Source of the DNA: Aspidapion aeneum
Lineage: Eukaryota; Arthropoda; Insecta; Coleoptera; Brentidae
Length of the DNA: 64,000 nucleotides
Assembly: GCA_963576565.1 (NCBI GenBank)
Contig: OY755047.1
Coordinates: forward strand, 26,109,171 to 26,173,170
Reading direction: 5' to 3'
Of this stretch, positions 9,959 to 20,099 are shown one piece after another. The translations under genes were made by a program, and so were the position numbers. Under the pieces are notes generated by a model. That model worked only from the letters and a program-made list of their open reading frames with translations, was not told the DNA's origin and did not search any database. Numbering within the stretch: the stretch's first letter is position 1; each line of letters opens with the position of its first letter.

Positions 9959-11119
9959 CAAGGGTTGTCTTTTAAGTTTTGCATATACAGCTGGAATAAA
10001 ACAGTAGATAACTTTTAAAGACTTTCTTGTTTTTCGAAGTATGAGCTCAAACCAGTTGTTAAAGCAGTAATTCCACTCGTTTGTTGGTACTATCAAAATT
10101 GCATTCTAGAAGGCGTCGACTGTTTCCTCTGGCGACTAAAATCTTTGACGAAGCAGTGCATTCTTGATTTTCAGAAAAGTATAGAAATTGGAAATGGTCG
10201 GGACTGTATGGAGGATGGTCCAATAATTCGACGTTTTGTTGGGTTAAAAATTCAGTGGCTTTTTGTGCTTTATGCGATCTTGCATTGTCTTGGTGGAGGT
10301 AATTCGTCGTTCGGGGTTTGGTAATGGTGATGTACCAATCAGCAGTAACAGTCCTTTAATCTTCCAGAGGAATTGTTGCTACATGATCTGATTTTGAGAC
10401 AAATGTCGCGACGACCTTGTTGGATACACTTCGAGAACGGATGACCTTTGTTGGCTTTTCTTCATCTAAACAGATGACTGACGTTAATTTTCAGGCTCAT
10501 ATGAGTAAAACCACGACTCATCACCACTGACAATGCTGTACATGTATTTTCTGCAGTTTGCTGCCTCAAAGCGGTCTAGAGTTTTCTGACACCAATTGAC
10601 GCTAGCTTCTTTCTGTTCTTCGGTTAACAGATGCGGTGATATCCAGCGGGAATTTTCTTATGTCTAATTTTTCATGCAAAATCTCGCGATATGTCACATG
10701 TCGATCTTCCGTGATAAGCATGTGCACAGCATCGATGTTTTGCTGGGTGACAGCCGTTTTTAGTGCACCGGGCCTTGGATCGTCACTAACGCTAACCCGT
10801 CCACGCTTGAATTCTTAATACCAACGAAAAATTGTCGAATGACGTAGTGCTTTATTACCGAAAACAGAAATCAACTCGACAAGGCATTCTTATTGAGATA
10901 ATTTCCTTCAAAAGTTGTAAACAATTATAGCCCGAAAATGTTCTCCATTTTTCGACTGATTTGTTATTTTAAAAAATGTACTGTAGCTATAAAACTATAT
11001 GTATCGCACTGACGTTCTGAATTCAGGTTAGGTAAATATTTAGGTTAAGTTCTAGTGACGACATTTGATCAGTGTCGCCCTCTATGTGCCTATTTTCAAA
11101 ATATAAAAGACACCCCTCG
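9959..11119 (-). mobile_element. Mariner element A (dead)
   Basis: The left end reads CAAGGGTTGTCTTTTAAG and the right end in complement reads CGAGGGGTGTCTTTTATA, matching the terminal inverted repeats of the mariner copies at 48-52 kb. TA dinucleotides flank both ends (9957-9958 and 11120-11121), the canonical mariner target. The minus-strand transposase starts at an ATG at 10946-10948 followed by an in-frame stop, so it is a pseudogene. Fragments of the catalytic region remain, including the HQDNARSH-type block and the segment before the last Asp. At 1.16 kb it is slightly shorter than a full mariner. Confidence 0.8.
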
Positions 11120-11150
11120 TAAACAGAACTCAAGCTTTTGAAAAGGAGTT

Positions 11151-11287
11151 ATGGGTGTTCTCAAAGTTGAGTGATTTATTTTAACAAGTTGTAGAACTCG
11201 TAAAGATAAGTAATTTTACCAAAAATACTTTACATAAAAGTTGCAGAATAAAGAAGTTATTAACAGTTCAAAAAATTAAAAACTTTC
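11151..11287 (+). repeat. Left arm of an inverted repeat enclosing the BEL element
   Basis: GGGTGTTCTCAAAGTTGAGT followed by ~120 bp (including TTGCAGAATAAAGAAGTTATTAACA) recurs in reverse complement at 19519-19655. The two arms are diverged but collinear over about 135 bp. They look like long terminal inverted repeats of an older DNA element that later received the BEL insertion. Confidence 0.6.
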
Positions 11288-11621
11288 CGCGTACAAACGA
11301 CATGCTGCGGCAGGGCTATCAAAACGGACGGGCCACGATCCTCCACTTTGTTGACGTCACATCCGGGGCTGATTTTTTTTTGATGGCCACGTTACGACAC
11401 AGCTGATTGTCATTAAAATATTGAAGTTGGAATGACGGTTCATGAATATATTTTTTTTTAAATAAAGCCGGTTTTGAGATTGTTTTTACTATATTCTTTT
11501 AGAACAATTTTTTTTTAATCTATAGTAATCCTTAATTTTTCAGAGCCGCTTCATTAGCTCACACAAAAATTAAGTTTAAAGCAGAAGCGAATGTGACAAT
11601 CACAGATGACAAAGTCAAATA

Positions 11622-11626
11622 AATGT
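11622..11626. repeat. Target-site duplication AATGT, left
   Basis: AATGT immediately precedes the left LTR and is repeated at 18949-18953 immediately after the right LTR. A 5-bp duplication is typical of LTR-retrotransposon integrases. Confidence 0.9.
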
Positions 11627-12384
11627 TGGTCGGTCGAGACGTCTTTCGCATGAAAAAGTCAACAAACCAACCGAACTGTAGCAATAGGGATCTCCAGTCC
11701 AATAGTTCCCACTCTTAGGTTACACTTTTGTGTTTTTAGTTAGGAATAGTAGCATAGGGAATAAGTAAAAACTGTAAAGAAACGCAGCTCAAAAACACTT
11801 TGACTTACCCTTGGATGAAAGGAACTTGGTACATGGACAACTGCACAGTCGAATCCAAATAATTCCAATCAAAGTAGTAGCAGTAGCACTTCAAAGCAAT
11901 CCATAAATGTTTATACACGACCGCTGTCTTAAAAAAGCACGCATGTGATTTCACTTGGCGATCAATATATATCACTGGTATGGAGAGTACCCCAAATATT
12001 CGCATGAAGCTCCGTATAGCAAGACGGACGTTGGAGCACTGCTGTATATGAGCAATACAGCAGTAAAAAGGTATGTATAAAATTAGGGAAAACTTAAATT
12101 AAAAAAGGATGGAAAATGGATATACTCAAGGTAAAAAAAGCAAAAATAATAAAGTAAAGTCAATGCATTCTTGAGCATATAATTCACCGCGCAAATTCAA
12201 ATTTTTACCCTTTTTGTAGGCAAGGCATATCTTAGTAACTAAATTAGTTTAAACCAAGAAATAAAGTAACTTTAAGTATAAAGTTTTAGCATAACTCTAG
12301 CAAAAAAAAAGAAAATAAAAGCATTCTAATTTAGATAAATGTCTCTAAATTTTATATCTTAAAACTAAACGCCGGGACGAAGCA
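11627..12384 (-). repeat. LTR, 3' (left)
   Basis: 758 bp, starting TGGTCGG and ending GAAGCA on the plus strand, so the LTR has the canonical TG...CA ends. It appears identical to 18191-18948. As the element reads on the minus strand this copy is the 3' LTR. The 66-codon frame inside (11805-12005) is repeated exactly in the other LTR and is not a gene. Confidence 0.95.
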
Positions 12385-12400
12385 TTCCGGCCCCCCTGAA
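12385..12400 (-). other. Polypurine tract candidate
   Basis: On the minus strand the sequence directly before the 3' LTR is purine-rich, AGGGGGGCCGGAA, the place where plus-strand DNA synthesis of an LTR element is primed. The CC in the middle makes the tract imperfect. Confidence 0.5.
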
Positions 12401-12427
12401 AATACCCAGGGTATGGTATTTTCTGAA

Positions 12428-15400
12428 CTAAGCATTAGGGAGAGGGCACAATTTCACCAAAGGCCTCTTGAATAAACCTTTGGAGGTTTTAACTGTAGCA
12501 ACTCTTACTACATTATCAGTACCAGGGTGCAATCCTACTACTCGTCCCAATACCCAATTTAAGGGAGTGGTTTGATCATCTTTGATCAAAACCATCGTAT
12601 CAATCGCAATGGGATCAATTTTGTCTTGATTCACTTTAGCGTGTTGTTGCAATGTATGTAAGTAATCTCTGTGCCATCTACGCCAAAAATCGCGATGCAG
12701 TTTTTGCAGCAACTGCCACCGAGAAAGCCTATTTAAAGGCACTTGGTCAAAATCGAGGTCTGGAACAGTCGTAAGTGGTTCCAGGCTAAGGAAATGACCG
12801 GGCGTCAGTGCAGTCAAATCATTTGGATCTGTGCTGACTGGACACAAAGGCCTAGAATTGAGGATAGCTTCTACTTGCGTAACCACAGTATAAAGCTCCT
12901 CAAAAGTAAGCACCTGTTCTCCAATTACTCGTAGTAAATGAGACTTTGCACTTTTGATGTTACTTTCCCACAAACCGCCCATGTGGGGTGCGGATGGAGG
13001 GTTGAAGTGCCAACGAATTGATTCGCGATTAGCAACTTCAGCAAACATCTCGTTAAGCATTTTAGCAGAAAGCGTAAAATTCGACGCGTTATCCGAGTAG
13101 ACTACTTCCACGCGTCCTCTTCTGGCCATAAAACGTCGGAACGCTGCCATAAAAGCGTCTGCCGATAAGTCTGACACAATTTCTAAGTGTACCGCCTTCG
13201 TACAACCGCAAATAAATAGAACGACATAAGCCTTAAGTCGTTTTGCACCGCGCATGCGGCTCATTGTAATAGCAAAACTTCCCGTAAGATCAACGCCAAC
13301 GTGTTGAAAAGCTTTTGCTTGTGAAACGCGAAATTTTGGCAAATTACCAACAGGGGGTTGATAATTACTGGGGCGCGTGCGCCAGCATGTAGAACAACGC
13401 GAAATTATTTTTCTTATATGCCTTTTAGCTGCAAAAATCCAATAATTTTGAAAAAGTAAAAATAAAGTCGTGTTTATGCCGGTATGCATATGTTTCTCGT
13501 GAGTATGCGCAATCAATAACTTTGTAAATTGAGAATCACCGGGTAAAAGTATAGGAAATTTTTTGTCATAATCTAATTCCGAATTGCATAATCTTCCGCC
13601 AATGCGTAAAATATTATTTTGATCCAAAAACGGATTTAATTTTCTAAAAACCTTTGGCAACGGTTTATTATCGACAAGTAAAGAAATCTCGTTTTGAAAA
13701 TATTTATTTTGCACGTGTTTTATAAGCACAAATATAGCATTTTGTAACTCATATTGTATTAACCACGTAGAATTAATAATAATTTTCTCATTATTAAATT
13801 TACGCGCGCGAAGATTGTGAATAAAACGTAGTATAAAAGCAACAAGTCTAATTAAACGCAAAAAATTTGAAAATTTGTTAAGCAGACAATCCAAAAAATT
13901 TGGTTCAATTGTTGCAGCAAACACCAATTTTCGCTCCTCTTCGAGAGCTTCTTTGGGTGTAGTAATATTATTTTTAGTAAAATCCCATGTCTCTTGTGGC
14001 TTACAAAGGAACTCGGGTCCTTGCCACCAAAGGGAACAATTAATTAAATCTGCAGGCAATAGACCACGTGACCCGGGGTCCGCGGCATTTAATTCAGAAG
14101 GAACATGGTTCCAATCGCAAGGCTGAATTTTTTCTTGTATGTATGTGACTCGGTTGGATACAAAAGTGCGCCACGCATGTGGTGATCCTTTGATCCAAGA
14201 GAGCGCAACCATACTATCCGTAAAAGCAATGGTATTTTGAAAAGCAATTTTATTAGCAAAAGTATTTTGAATAAATTGAATGAGTTTAGCTAGCAAAACT
14301 GCCGCACAGAGCTCCAAACGGGGAATACTGATTCTTTTTATGGGAGCGACTTTCGATTTTGCGCACACAAAATACGTTTTAATATCTCCGTTTTGATAAA
14401 CAATACGAAAATAAACCGCCGCACACATACCTCGCTCGGATGCATCGCTAAATCCAACAATTTGACAAAATTGAAAATTAGAGAGATCAATCATTCTTGG
14501 GATATAAAAATCAGAAAATAATTTGAGTTCTTCCTCGAATTTTTTCCACTTGGAAATTATTTCCGGGGGTGCTAACTGATCCCAATCTAACTTTATAAAC
14601 CATAAGTACTGGATTAAATTTTTTGCAAAAAACGTAACCGGTGTAAGAAAACCTAAAGGGTCAAAGCATTTCGCAAGGGTACTAAGCAAATTACGCTTAG
14701 TGCAAATTTTTGTATTATAATTAAAAGAATAAAAAAAGTTATCACTTTGAGGGTTCCACCTCAAGCCTAAAATTTTTAGAGAGTTTGCATCCTCTCGATC
14801 CAAAGAAAAGTCTTTGGTTTGTATGTGGGTTGCAGGCAAGTCTGCAAGCAATTTGGGTTCGTTTGATGCCCATCTTTTCAGTTCAAATCCACCTCGCCCT
14901 AATAACTCAATTAATTGATTTTTCATAAGCATGATTTGATCAAAATCATTGCAACTTACTACGCAGTCGTCTATATAGACGCTGTCCTTTAAAATCGCAG
15001 AAGCCAACGGTAAGTCTTGATAATCATCGGCTAATTTAAGCAAGGTTCGAATTGCTAAATATGGGGAACAGTTTACCCCGAAAGTCAAAGTTTTCAATTC
15101 GTAATCTTGCACCGATTCTTCAGAATTAAAACGCCATAAAATTCGTTGGTATTTATGTTGATTTTCCTCCACATTTATCATTCTGTACATTTTAGAAATA
15201 TCGCTAACAAAACAATATTTATGTAGCCGAAAATTAAGCAAAATTTTAACTAAATCTCCTTGTAGTTTAGGGCCCGTGTGAAGGGCTTGATTTAGGCTAG
15301 GCTTATTTAAAGAATGACTCGATGCGTCAAAGACAGGACGAACAGGCGTGCTACTCGAGCTTTCTTTTATAACCGCATGGTGAGCAATATAAAAATATTC

Positions 15401-15508
15401 ATGAATTTCTGAGTTAGTAGGTGGTGAAACTGCACGCATGTGACCCATATCCAAGTATTCTTGCATTACTTGTGAGTAAGAAGTAAATAATTTTTTATCA
15501 TTTAGCAA
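12428..15508 (-). CDS. pol: BEL/Pao pol: RT, RNase H, integrase
   Basis: 1026 codons. The N-terminal part (LDMGHM, then PVRPVFDASS) is the RT start; D103 in VSDISKMYRM and the YIDD box at 178-181 are the RT catalytic site. RNase H follows with D355 (FSDAS), E399 (PRLEL), D431 (FTDSMVA) and D477. Integrase shows the HHCC zinc site (H-rich segment near 667-674, C704, C707) and the DDE triad D739 (GVDLTG), D805 (YSDNAS) and E847 (GLWES), then a C-terminal module with VLIKDD and GRV. All catalytic residues are present. The listed start is a TTG, not an ATG: the frame is the -1 frame of the preceding gag-protease and the two join in the middle of the conserved ALRRLYSLE / LLNDKK segment. It therefore is not an independent gene and is expressed only if the frames are connected. 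Confidence 0.95.
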   Translation of the reverse strand: MLNDKKLFTSYSQVMQEYLDMGHMRAVSPPTNSEIHEYFYIAHHAVIKESSSSTPVRPVFDASSHSLNKPSLNQALHTGPKLQGDLVKILLNFRLHKYCFVSDISKMYRMINVEENQHKYQRILWRFNSEESVQDYELKTLTFGVNCSPYLAIRTLLKLADDYQDLPLASAILKDSVYIDDCVVSCNDFDQIMLMKNQLIELLGRGGFELKRWASNEPKLLADLPATHIQTKDFSLDREDANSLKILGLRWNPQSDNFFYSFNYNTKICTKRNLLSTLAKCFDPLGFLTPVTFFAKNLIQYLWFIKLDWDQLAPPEIISKWKKFEEELKLFSDFYIPRMIDLSNFQFCQIVGFSDASERGMCAAVYFRIVYQNGDIKTYFVCAKSKVAPIKRISIPRLELCAAVLLAKLIQFIQNTFANKIAFQNTIAFTDSMVALSWIKGSPHAWRTFVSNRVTYIQEKIQPCDWNHVPSELNAADPGSRGLLPADLINCSLWWQGPEFLCKPQETWDFTKNNITTPKEALEEERKLVFAATIEPNFLDCLLNKFSNFLRLIRLVAFILRFIHNLRARKFNNEKIIINSTWLIQYELQNAIFVLIKHVQNKYFQNEISLLVDNKPLPKVFRKLNPFLDQNNILRIGGRLCNSELDYDKKFPILLPGDSQFTKLLIAHTHEKHMHTGINTTLFLLFQNYWIFAAKRHIRKIISRCSTCWRTRPSNYQPPVGNLPKFRVSQAKAFQHVGVDLTGSFAITMSRMRGAKRLKAYVVLFICGCTKAVHLEIVSDLSADAFMAAFRRFMARRGRVEVVYSDNASNFTLSAKMLNEMFAEVANRESIRWHFNPPSAPHMGGLWESNIKSAKSHLLRVIGEQVLTFEELYTVVTQVEAILNSRPLCPVSTDPNDLTALTPGHFLSLEPLTTVPDLDFDQVPLNRLSRWQLLQKLHRDFWRRWHRDYLHTLQQHAKVNQDKIDPIAIDTMVLIKDDQTTPLNWVLGRVVGLHPGTDNVVRVATVKTSKGLFKRPLVKLCPLPNA

Positions 15509-17664
15509 ACGTTTTCAAGCGAGTACAACCGACGCAAAGCAAGGGTTCGGGTATCGCCGAAATCAACGGGATTCATTTTAAAAGGCAACGAAACGGTGTA
15601 TCTACCGTCCACATCGCGTATAGTAGTTTTTTCAAAATATTTTTCGCAAAAAATATCTGAAGGTGAATTTTTCTCCACCGTAGGAACCTCTTCCAACTCC
15701 CAGAATTTTTGCAAGGTATTATTTAAATCAGGAGTGGAAATAGTTGCCATAAAAGTAGAAATATTTTTTGATGCAAAAGCAGCATTTTGCAGAGGCATTT
15801 TTCCGAGCAAAGTCCATCCGAAGACTGTATTAATACAAGAGGGGGTGTTTGGACCAAAATAAAGTCTACCTTCTTCTAAAAGTGATCCATAAAGGTCCGC
15901 GCCAATAAGAAGTTGAATTCCAGCTTGATTATACCAACTGGGATCAGCTAATTTTAGACCAGTTAAGTAGTGCAAAGAATTTTGGTTAAAAGATACACTT
16001 GGCATTTTATCGCAAACTTGGTCTATTAATACAGGTTCTAGACTAAAAATTTTCGATTTATTATCGATAGCAGCAATTTTACAGTGCACCGCATGGCGCG
16101 CAGTAGTAGACATATCTCCTAAACCGTTTACATTAAGCGAAATGTTGGATTTAGGAAGTCCGAGTGCATTCGCACATTTTTTCGTTATAAAGGAGCACAT
16201 GGCGCCATTATCCAAGATGGCGCGTATTTCGTGCCAATTTCCGTATGCATCACGGATGTGCAGCAAAGCAGTGCAAAGCAACGTGTCATAGTCGCCAAGC
16301 ACAGTACCCGCGTGAATAGATTTATTTTCAGTAATCTGATTTTCTACGGGGTTAGTTTGTGATCCACTAGACGTCACAGAAGAAGAAGCAATCACCGAAG
16401 CTGGGGAGTTATTTTTTAGGCATAAAAGACTGTGGTGATTTAAAAAACAAAATCTACATCTTTTTTGTGAAGTGCACGAGTTTACTTGATGAAAACTAGC
16501 CATGCAGTTGGTGCATCCCTTATTATTTCTAATAAAATCAATGCGTTCTTGAATTGGTTTCGTTAAAAAAGATTCACAGCTAAAAATCAGATGTGTATTT
16601 TTTGCTTTGCAGTAGAAACACGTGTTTTGTTTGGAATTTGGAGTTTTTTGTGACTGTCTGTTTGCAAGTAAAACTGTTTTATTTCGTGGATTACGGGGGG
16701 ATCTCGAGAAGTTCCCTGGTCGTGAGTTTTGAACAATATCTTGTTTCATGGACAAAGATAAAGATTCAAGAGCCGTGCAATGTTGCTCTAAAAATTTGTA
16801 AATATCTTCGTATTTTGGCATTAAATTAGAAGCGTGATTTTGTTCAAATAACTTACGCGTTCCCGGATCTAATCGATCCAAAAGCATGTTCGCAGTAATA
16901 AAGCACCAACTATGGGTCGCATATCCCATATTTTTTAAGCAATCAAGGTTTTCCTTGAACGTATCTAGCATTTTGCGCAATTCTAAAACGTCATCATTGG
17001 ATAGCCGAGGTGAGTTTTCGATAGATTTCCAGTAAGAAACCGCACGCAAGCGCTTATTGTCATATCTGGAAATCAGCGTATCGTAGCAAAGTAAATAATT
17101 ATTTCCTTCAAGAGGTATATTTTTAATTAAATTTAAAGCAGGGCCTCTTAAAATCGTACGTAAATATTTAAACTTCTCAATGTCCGAGCTCTTACGCGTA
17201 TGTACAACCGCATTGTAAATCTCAATAAAGCTTGGAAACTCCTCAACATCGCCCGAAAAAGGAGGGACATTTAACTTAGGAAGAGAAAATTCTGGTTCCG
17301 GAAAAATAATTGTTTGATTATTTACCTCATTGTGGCTTCGATTTATTTCTTCAGCCTCCACCTCAAATAAATCATAGTGCAAAGCCTCAACCTCTACGCA
17401 TCTATCCAAAAAATCTTTTTGTATTTTATTCTGAGCTTCCAGAGCTTCAGAATCGTCTGAAATCAAGATCAGTAAAGCATTATGATGCTTTTCAAAGCTC
17501 TTACAACAAGAAGAAAGTTTTTTAAAGTTAACTTTAAACCTTGTGTGAGCAGCTGGATTTGTTTTCGCCTGATTGGCATAGTGTTCAAGCACACTCAACT
17601 GATTGATTGCAGTCTGACGCAAGGCCTTAGCCGAGCTTACCTTTTTTTCGGTATCGTTTACCAT
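15502..17664 (-). CDS. gag: BEL/Pao gag-protease
   Basis: 720 codons from an ATG at 17664. Residues ~128-310 carry the DUF1759 gag region (LPKLNVPPFSGDVEEFPSF, then FKYLR, GPALNLI). Three zinc-knuckle-like Cys/His clusters follow at ~349-363, 384-397 and 403-415 (CxxC spacings). The aspartic protease (DUF1758) has its active-site loop at 484-487 as LDNG where most relatives have DSG or DTG. The frame ends with LALRRLYSLENVC, which is the conserved linker to RT, so the stop at 15502 falls inside a module normally continuous with pol. Gag packages the RNA; the protease cuts the polyprotein. The frame overlaps the pol frame by 7 bases. Confidence 0.93.
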   Translation of the reverse strand: MVNDTEKKVSSAKALRQTAINQLSVLEHYANQAKTNPAAHTRFKVNFKKLSSCCKSFEKHHNALLILISDDSEALEAQNKIQKDFLDRCVEVEALHYDLFEVEAEEINRSHNEVNNQTIIFPEPEFSLPKLNVPPFSGDVEEFPSFIEIYNAVVHTRKSSDIEKFKYLRTILRGPALNLIKNIPLEGNNYLLCYDTLISRYDNKRLRAVSYWKSIENSPRLSNDDVLELRKMLDTFKENLDCLKNMGYATHSWCFITANMLLDRLDPGTRKLFEQNHASNLMPKYEDIYKFLEQHCTALESLSLSMKQDIVQNSRPGNFSRSPRNPRNKTVLLANRQSQKTPNSKQNTCFYCKAKNTHLIFSCESFLTKPIQERIDFIRNNKGCTNCMASFHQVNSCTSQKRCRFCFLNHHSLLCLKNNSPASVIASSSVTSSGSQTNPVENQITENKSIHAGTVLGDYDTLLCTALLHIRDAYGNWHEIRAILDNGAMCSFITKKCANALGLPKSNISLNVNGLGDMSTTARHAVHCKIAAIDNKSKIFSLEPVLIDQVCDKMPSVSFNQNSLHYLTGLKLADPSWYNQAGIQLLIGADLYGSLLEEGRLYFGPNTPSCINTVFGWTLLGKMPLQNAAFASKNISTFMATISTPDLNNTLQKFWELEEVPTVEKNSPSDIFCEKYFEKTTIRDVDGRYTVSLPFKMNPVDFGDTRTLALRRLYSLENVC

Positions 17665-18165
17665 TTTAAAAGGTTAAAGTGTAAAGTAAAGCAATAGTTA
17701 ATAAGGGAAGCAAATTTAAAAAATATATCGTAGTACTTTTCAAATTCCCTCGTAAACCAAGATTCAAAGCAATATTAAAAGGCCAGCGGCTTTTAGCAAA
17801 TATTGAGTAAAGAACAGCAAGTTTTTAGCAAAAAGTATAAATGCTAAAAAATATGCACAAAAAATTTAGCAACTGATAAGAGTTTCTATATTTGTGTAGG
17901 TACGCAAGGAAACGCAAGCCTTACATACATCGACAGCGCAATAAATTTTAATTTTGAAAAAAAATAAATTTTTCAAAATTTGTATGCAATTTGTATATTG
18001 CACAAATAAAAAATGCAATGCAAGTTGGTACGTGCAACGTACAATAGACACACCGTAGATAAAATGTAAAACCTAAGATATGCCTTGTCTCAAAAAGACG
18101 CAAAGTAAAGTCCTAACTTCAAACACAATTATGCAACTCTGAGAGCACCTATTACGCAGAACGGG

Positions 18166-18185
18166 AAATCCGGCTCGAAGGACCA
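18166..18185 (-). other. Primer binding site, tRNA-Tyr type
   Basis: On the minus strand five bases inside the 5' LTR the sequence TGGTCCTTCGAGCCGGATTT occurs. It is the complement of a tRNA 3' end AAATCCGGCTCGAAGGACCA, which is the 3' end of insect tRNA-Tyr as I recall it. Twenty consecutive positions including the CCA complement make it a convincing minus-strand primer site. Confidence 0.7.
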
Positions 18186-18190
18186 AAAAA

Positions 18191-18948
18191 TGGTCGGTCG
18201 AGACGTCTTTCGCATGAAAAAGTCAACAAACCAACCGAACTGTAGCAATAGGGATCTCCAGTCCAATAGTTCCCACTCTTAGGTTACACTTTTGTGTTTT
18301 TAGTTAGGAATAGTAGCATAGGGAATAAGTAAAAACTGTAAAGAAACGCAGCTCAAAAACACTTTGACTTACCCTTGGATGAAAGGAACTTGGTACATGG
18401 ACAACTGCACAGTCGAATCCAAATAATTCCAATCAAAGTAGTAGCAGTAGCACTTCAAAGCAATCCATAAATGTTTATACACGACCGCTGTCTTAAAAAA
18501 GCACGCATGTGATTTCACTTGGCGATCAATATATATCACTGGTATGGAGAGTACCCCAAATATTCGCATGAAGCTCCGTATAGCAAGACGGACGTTGGAG
18601 CACTGCTGTATATGAGCAATACAGCAGTAAAAAGGTATGTATAAAATTAGGGAAAACTTAAATTAAAAAAGGATGGAAAATGGATATACTCAAGGTAAAA
18701 AAAGCAAAAATAATAAAGTAAAGTCAATGCATTCTTGAGCATATAATTCACCGCGCAAATTCAAATTTTTACCCTTTTTGTAGGCAAGGCATATCTTAGT
18801 AACTAAATTAGTTTAAACCAAGAAATAAAGTAACTTTAAGTATAAAGTTTTAGCATAACTCTAGCAAAAAAAAAGAAAATAAAAGCATTCTAATTTAGAT
18901 AAATGTCTCTAAATTTTATATCTTAAAACTAAACGCCGGGACGAAGCA
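18191..18948 (-). repeat. LTR, 5' (right)
   Basis: 758 bp with the same TG...CA ends as the left copy and, by eye, no differences. As the element is on the minus strand this is the 5' LTR and would contain the promoter and RNA start; I could not place a TATA box or initiator with confidence. Followed by the AATGT duplication. Confidence 0.95.
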
Positions 18949-18953
18949 AATGT
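18949..18953. repeat. Target-site duplication AATGT, right
   Basis: Direct copy of 11622-11626 on the other side of the element. Confidence 0.9.
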
Positions 18954-19518
18954 CAAATATAACAGTTGGCATGTGGTACATGGCGGGTAATTTGAATTCA
19001 AAATAAGAAATGCTAAATCTTGAATATTTTAACCATTTAGTCATGTTGCTTCCTTACAAAACTTTGGTGGAATATCGGGATGGTGTCTGAGGATATTTCA
19101 CTGAAATTTCGCGGAAATCTGTAGTGCCATTTTGAAAATATCATAAAAAAACGTCTGACCTCCCATAAGACCCAATGTAAAATTCAGCCCCGGGAGAACA
19201 GCTGATTTTTTCAGGGTCGTGGTCTCTATTTTTGTGTTGGCCTTGGCTGCGGCTGCATTTTATTGGCACTCCCCGTAAGTTAATATTATGTCCACTAGTT
19301 CATTATTTTCATATACGTATGCCATTTTTATCGCATAAAATGCCAAAAAAACAAAAATATCACGCACTCTAGCGAATTATTTACTACTGATCAAATCGAA
19401 ATTCTCACTGAAAACCGTACAATGGCTAAATAAATGATGGCTAATTTGTATTCTACAAAAAAATATCCAGTATCACCAGGAAACAAAACATTGATAAAAA
19501 GTCAAGTCTTACAGTTTT

Positions 19519-19655
19519 TAAATTTTACATTTTTAGAATTGTTAATAACTTCTTTATTCTGCAACTTTTATATAGATAATTTTTGGTACAATTACTTATT
19601 TTTACGCGTTCTACAACCTGTTAAAATAAATGACTCAACTTTGAGAACACCCTGT
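19519..19655 (-). repeat. Right arm of the inverted repeat enclosing the BEL element
   Basis: Reverse complement of the arm at 11151-11287, ending with the complement of GGGTGTTCTCAAAGTTGAGT. Without the 7.3-kb BEL insertion the arms would be ~1.2 kb apart, a plausible size for a non-autonomous DNA transposon. Confidence 0.6.
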
Positions 19656-19679
19656 ATAAGTTAGAATTGCATAGACTGA

Positions 19680-20010
19680 CAGAGTCAACAAGAAATTATT
19701 TTGAGTCTGAAAATGATAAAGTTGGATTATTTTGGTCACGTAATGAGAGACCCCAAATAAGTATGAAGAAGCTACTACAGAATATAATGAAAGGAAATTT
19801 TAATGGCAAGAGCAGCCAAGGAAGAAAAAGAACAAGCTTTGGCTTAAAAATTAATGGGACTGATGCGGCATGCCGTTGCGTCCGATCAATTTGTTTAGAG
19901 CAACATCAAATAAGAAATAAGATAAGAATAGCTATAATAATTATTGCCAACCTTTGCCAAGATATGGAAATTCCAAACAAAGTTTTTAATTACTCAAAAC
20001 ATTTTCGTGG
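19680..20010 (+). pseudogene. Non-LTR retrotransposon C-terminal fragment
   Basis: Reading across frames gives KLDYFGHVMRD, then KKLLQNIMKGNFNGKSSQ, GRKRTS, a tryptophan-containing W/LKN segment, and IAIIIIANL. This is the common tail of LINE proteins with KLxYxGHVMR, GKxxxGRxRxSWLxN and a hydrophobic IAxxIAN end. It is frameshifted several times and has no RT domain attached. Confidence 0.6.
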
Positions 20011-20099
20011 CTAATCGGGTAAAAACGGTTTCGTTTGTCATAAGCTTTTGTTAAATTTGCGTTTTGAAGTCAATAGACTTATTGGATTAACGCCAGGCA

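Larger units (their letters stand above)
11627..18948 (-). mobile_element. Full-length BEL/Pao LTR retrotransposon
   Basis: A complete 7322-bp element on the minus strand: two 758-bp LTRs, primer binding site, gag-protease frame, pol frame in the order RT, RNase H, integrase, purine-rich tract, and a flanking AATGT duplication. Domain order PR-RT-RH-IN with DUF1759, DUF1758 and Peptidase_A17-like sequence is diagnostic of the BEL/Pao superfamily. No env-like frame is present. The LTRs look identical on reading through, so the insertion is recent on an evolutionary scale. The only visible lesion is the frame change between gag-protease and pol at ~15502-15516. It interrupts an older inverted-repeat element. 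Confidence 0.95.

Noticed and set aside
11805..12005. 66-codon frame, repeated at 18369-18569, as a gene
   Set aside because: It lies entirely in the LTRs and is duplicated only because the LTRs are identical.
15502..15520. Canonical -1 programmed frameshift site in BEL
   Set aside because: No X-XXY-YYZ heptamer in the right phase and no clear downstream stem; a simple deletion is more economical. Kept only as an open question.
11627..18948. An env-like gene in the LTR element
   Set aside because: After integrase only a short spacer and the polypurine tract remain before the 3' LTR; no third frame exists.
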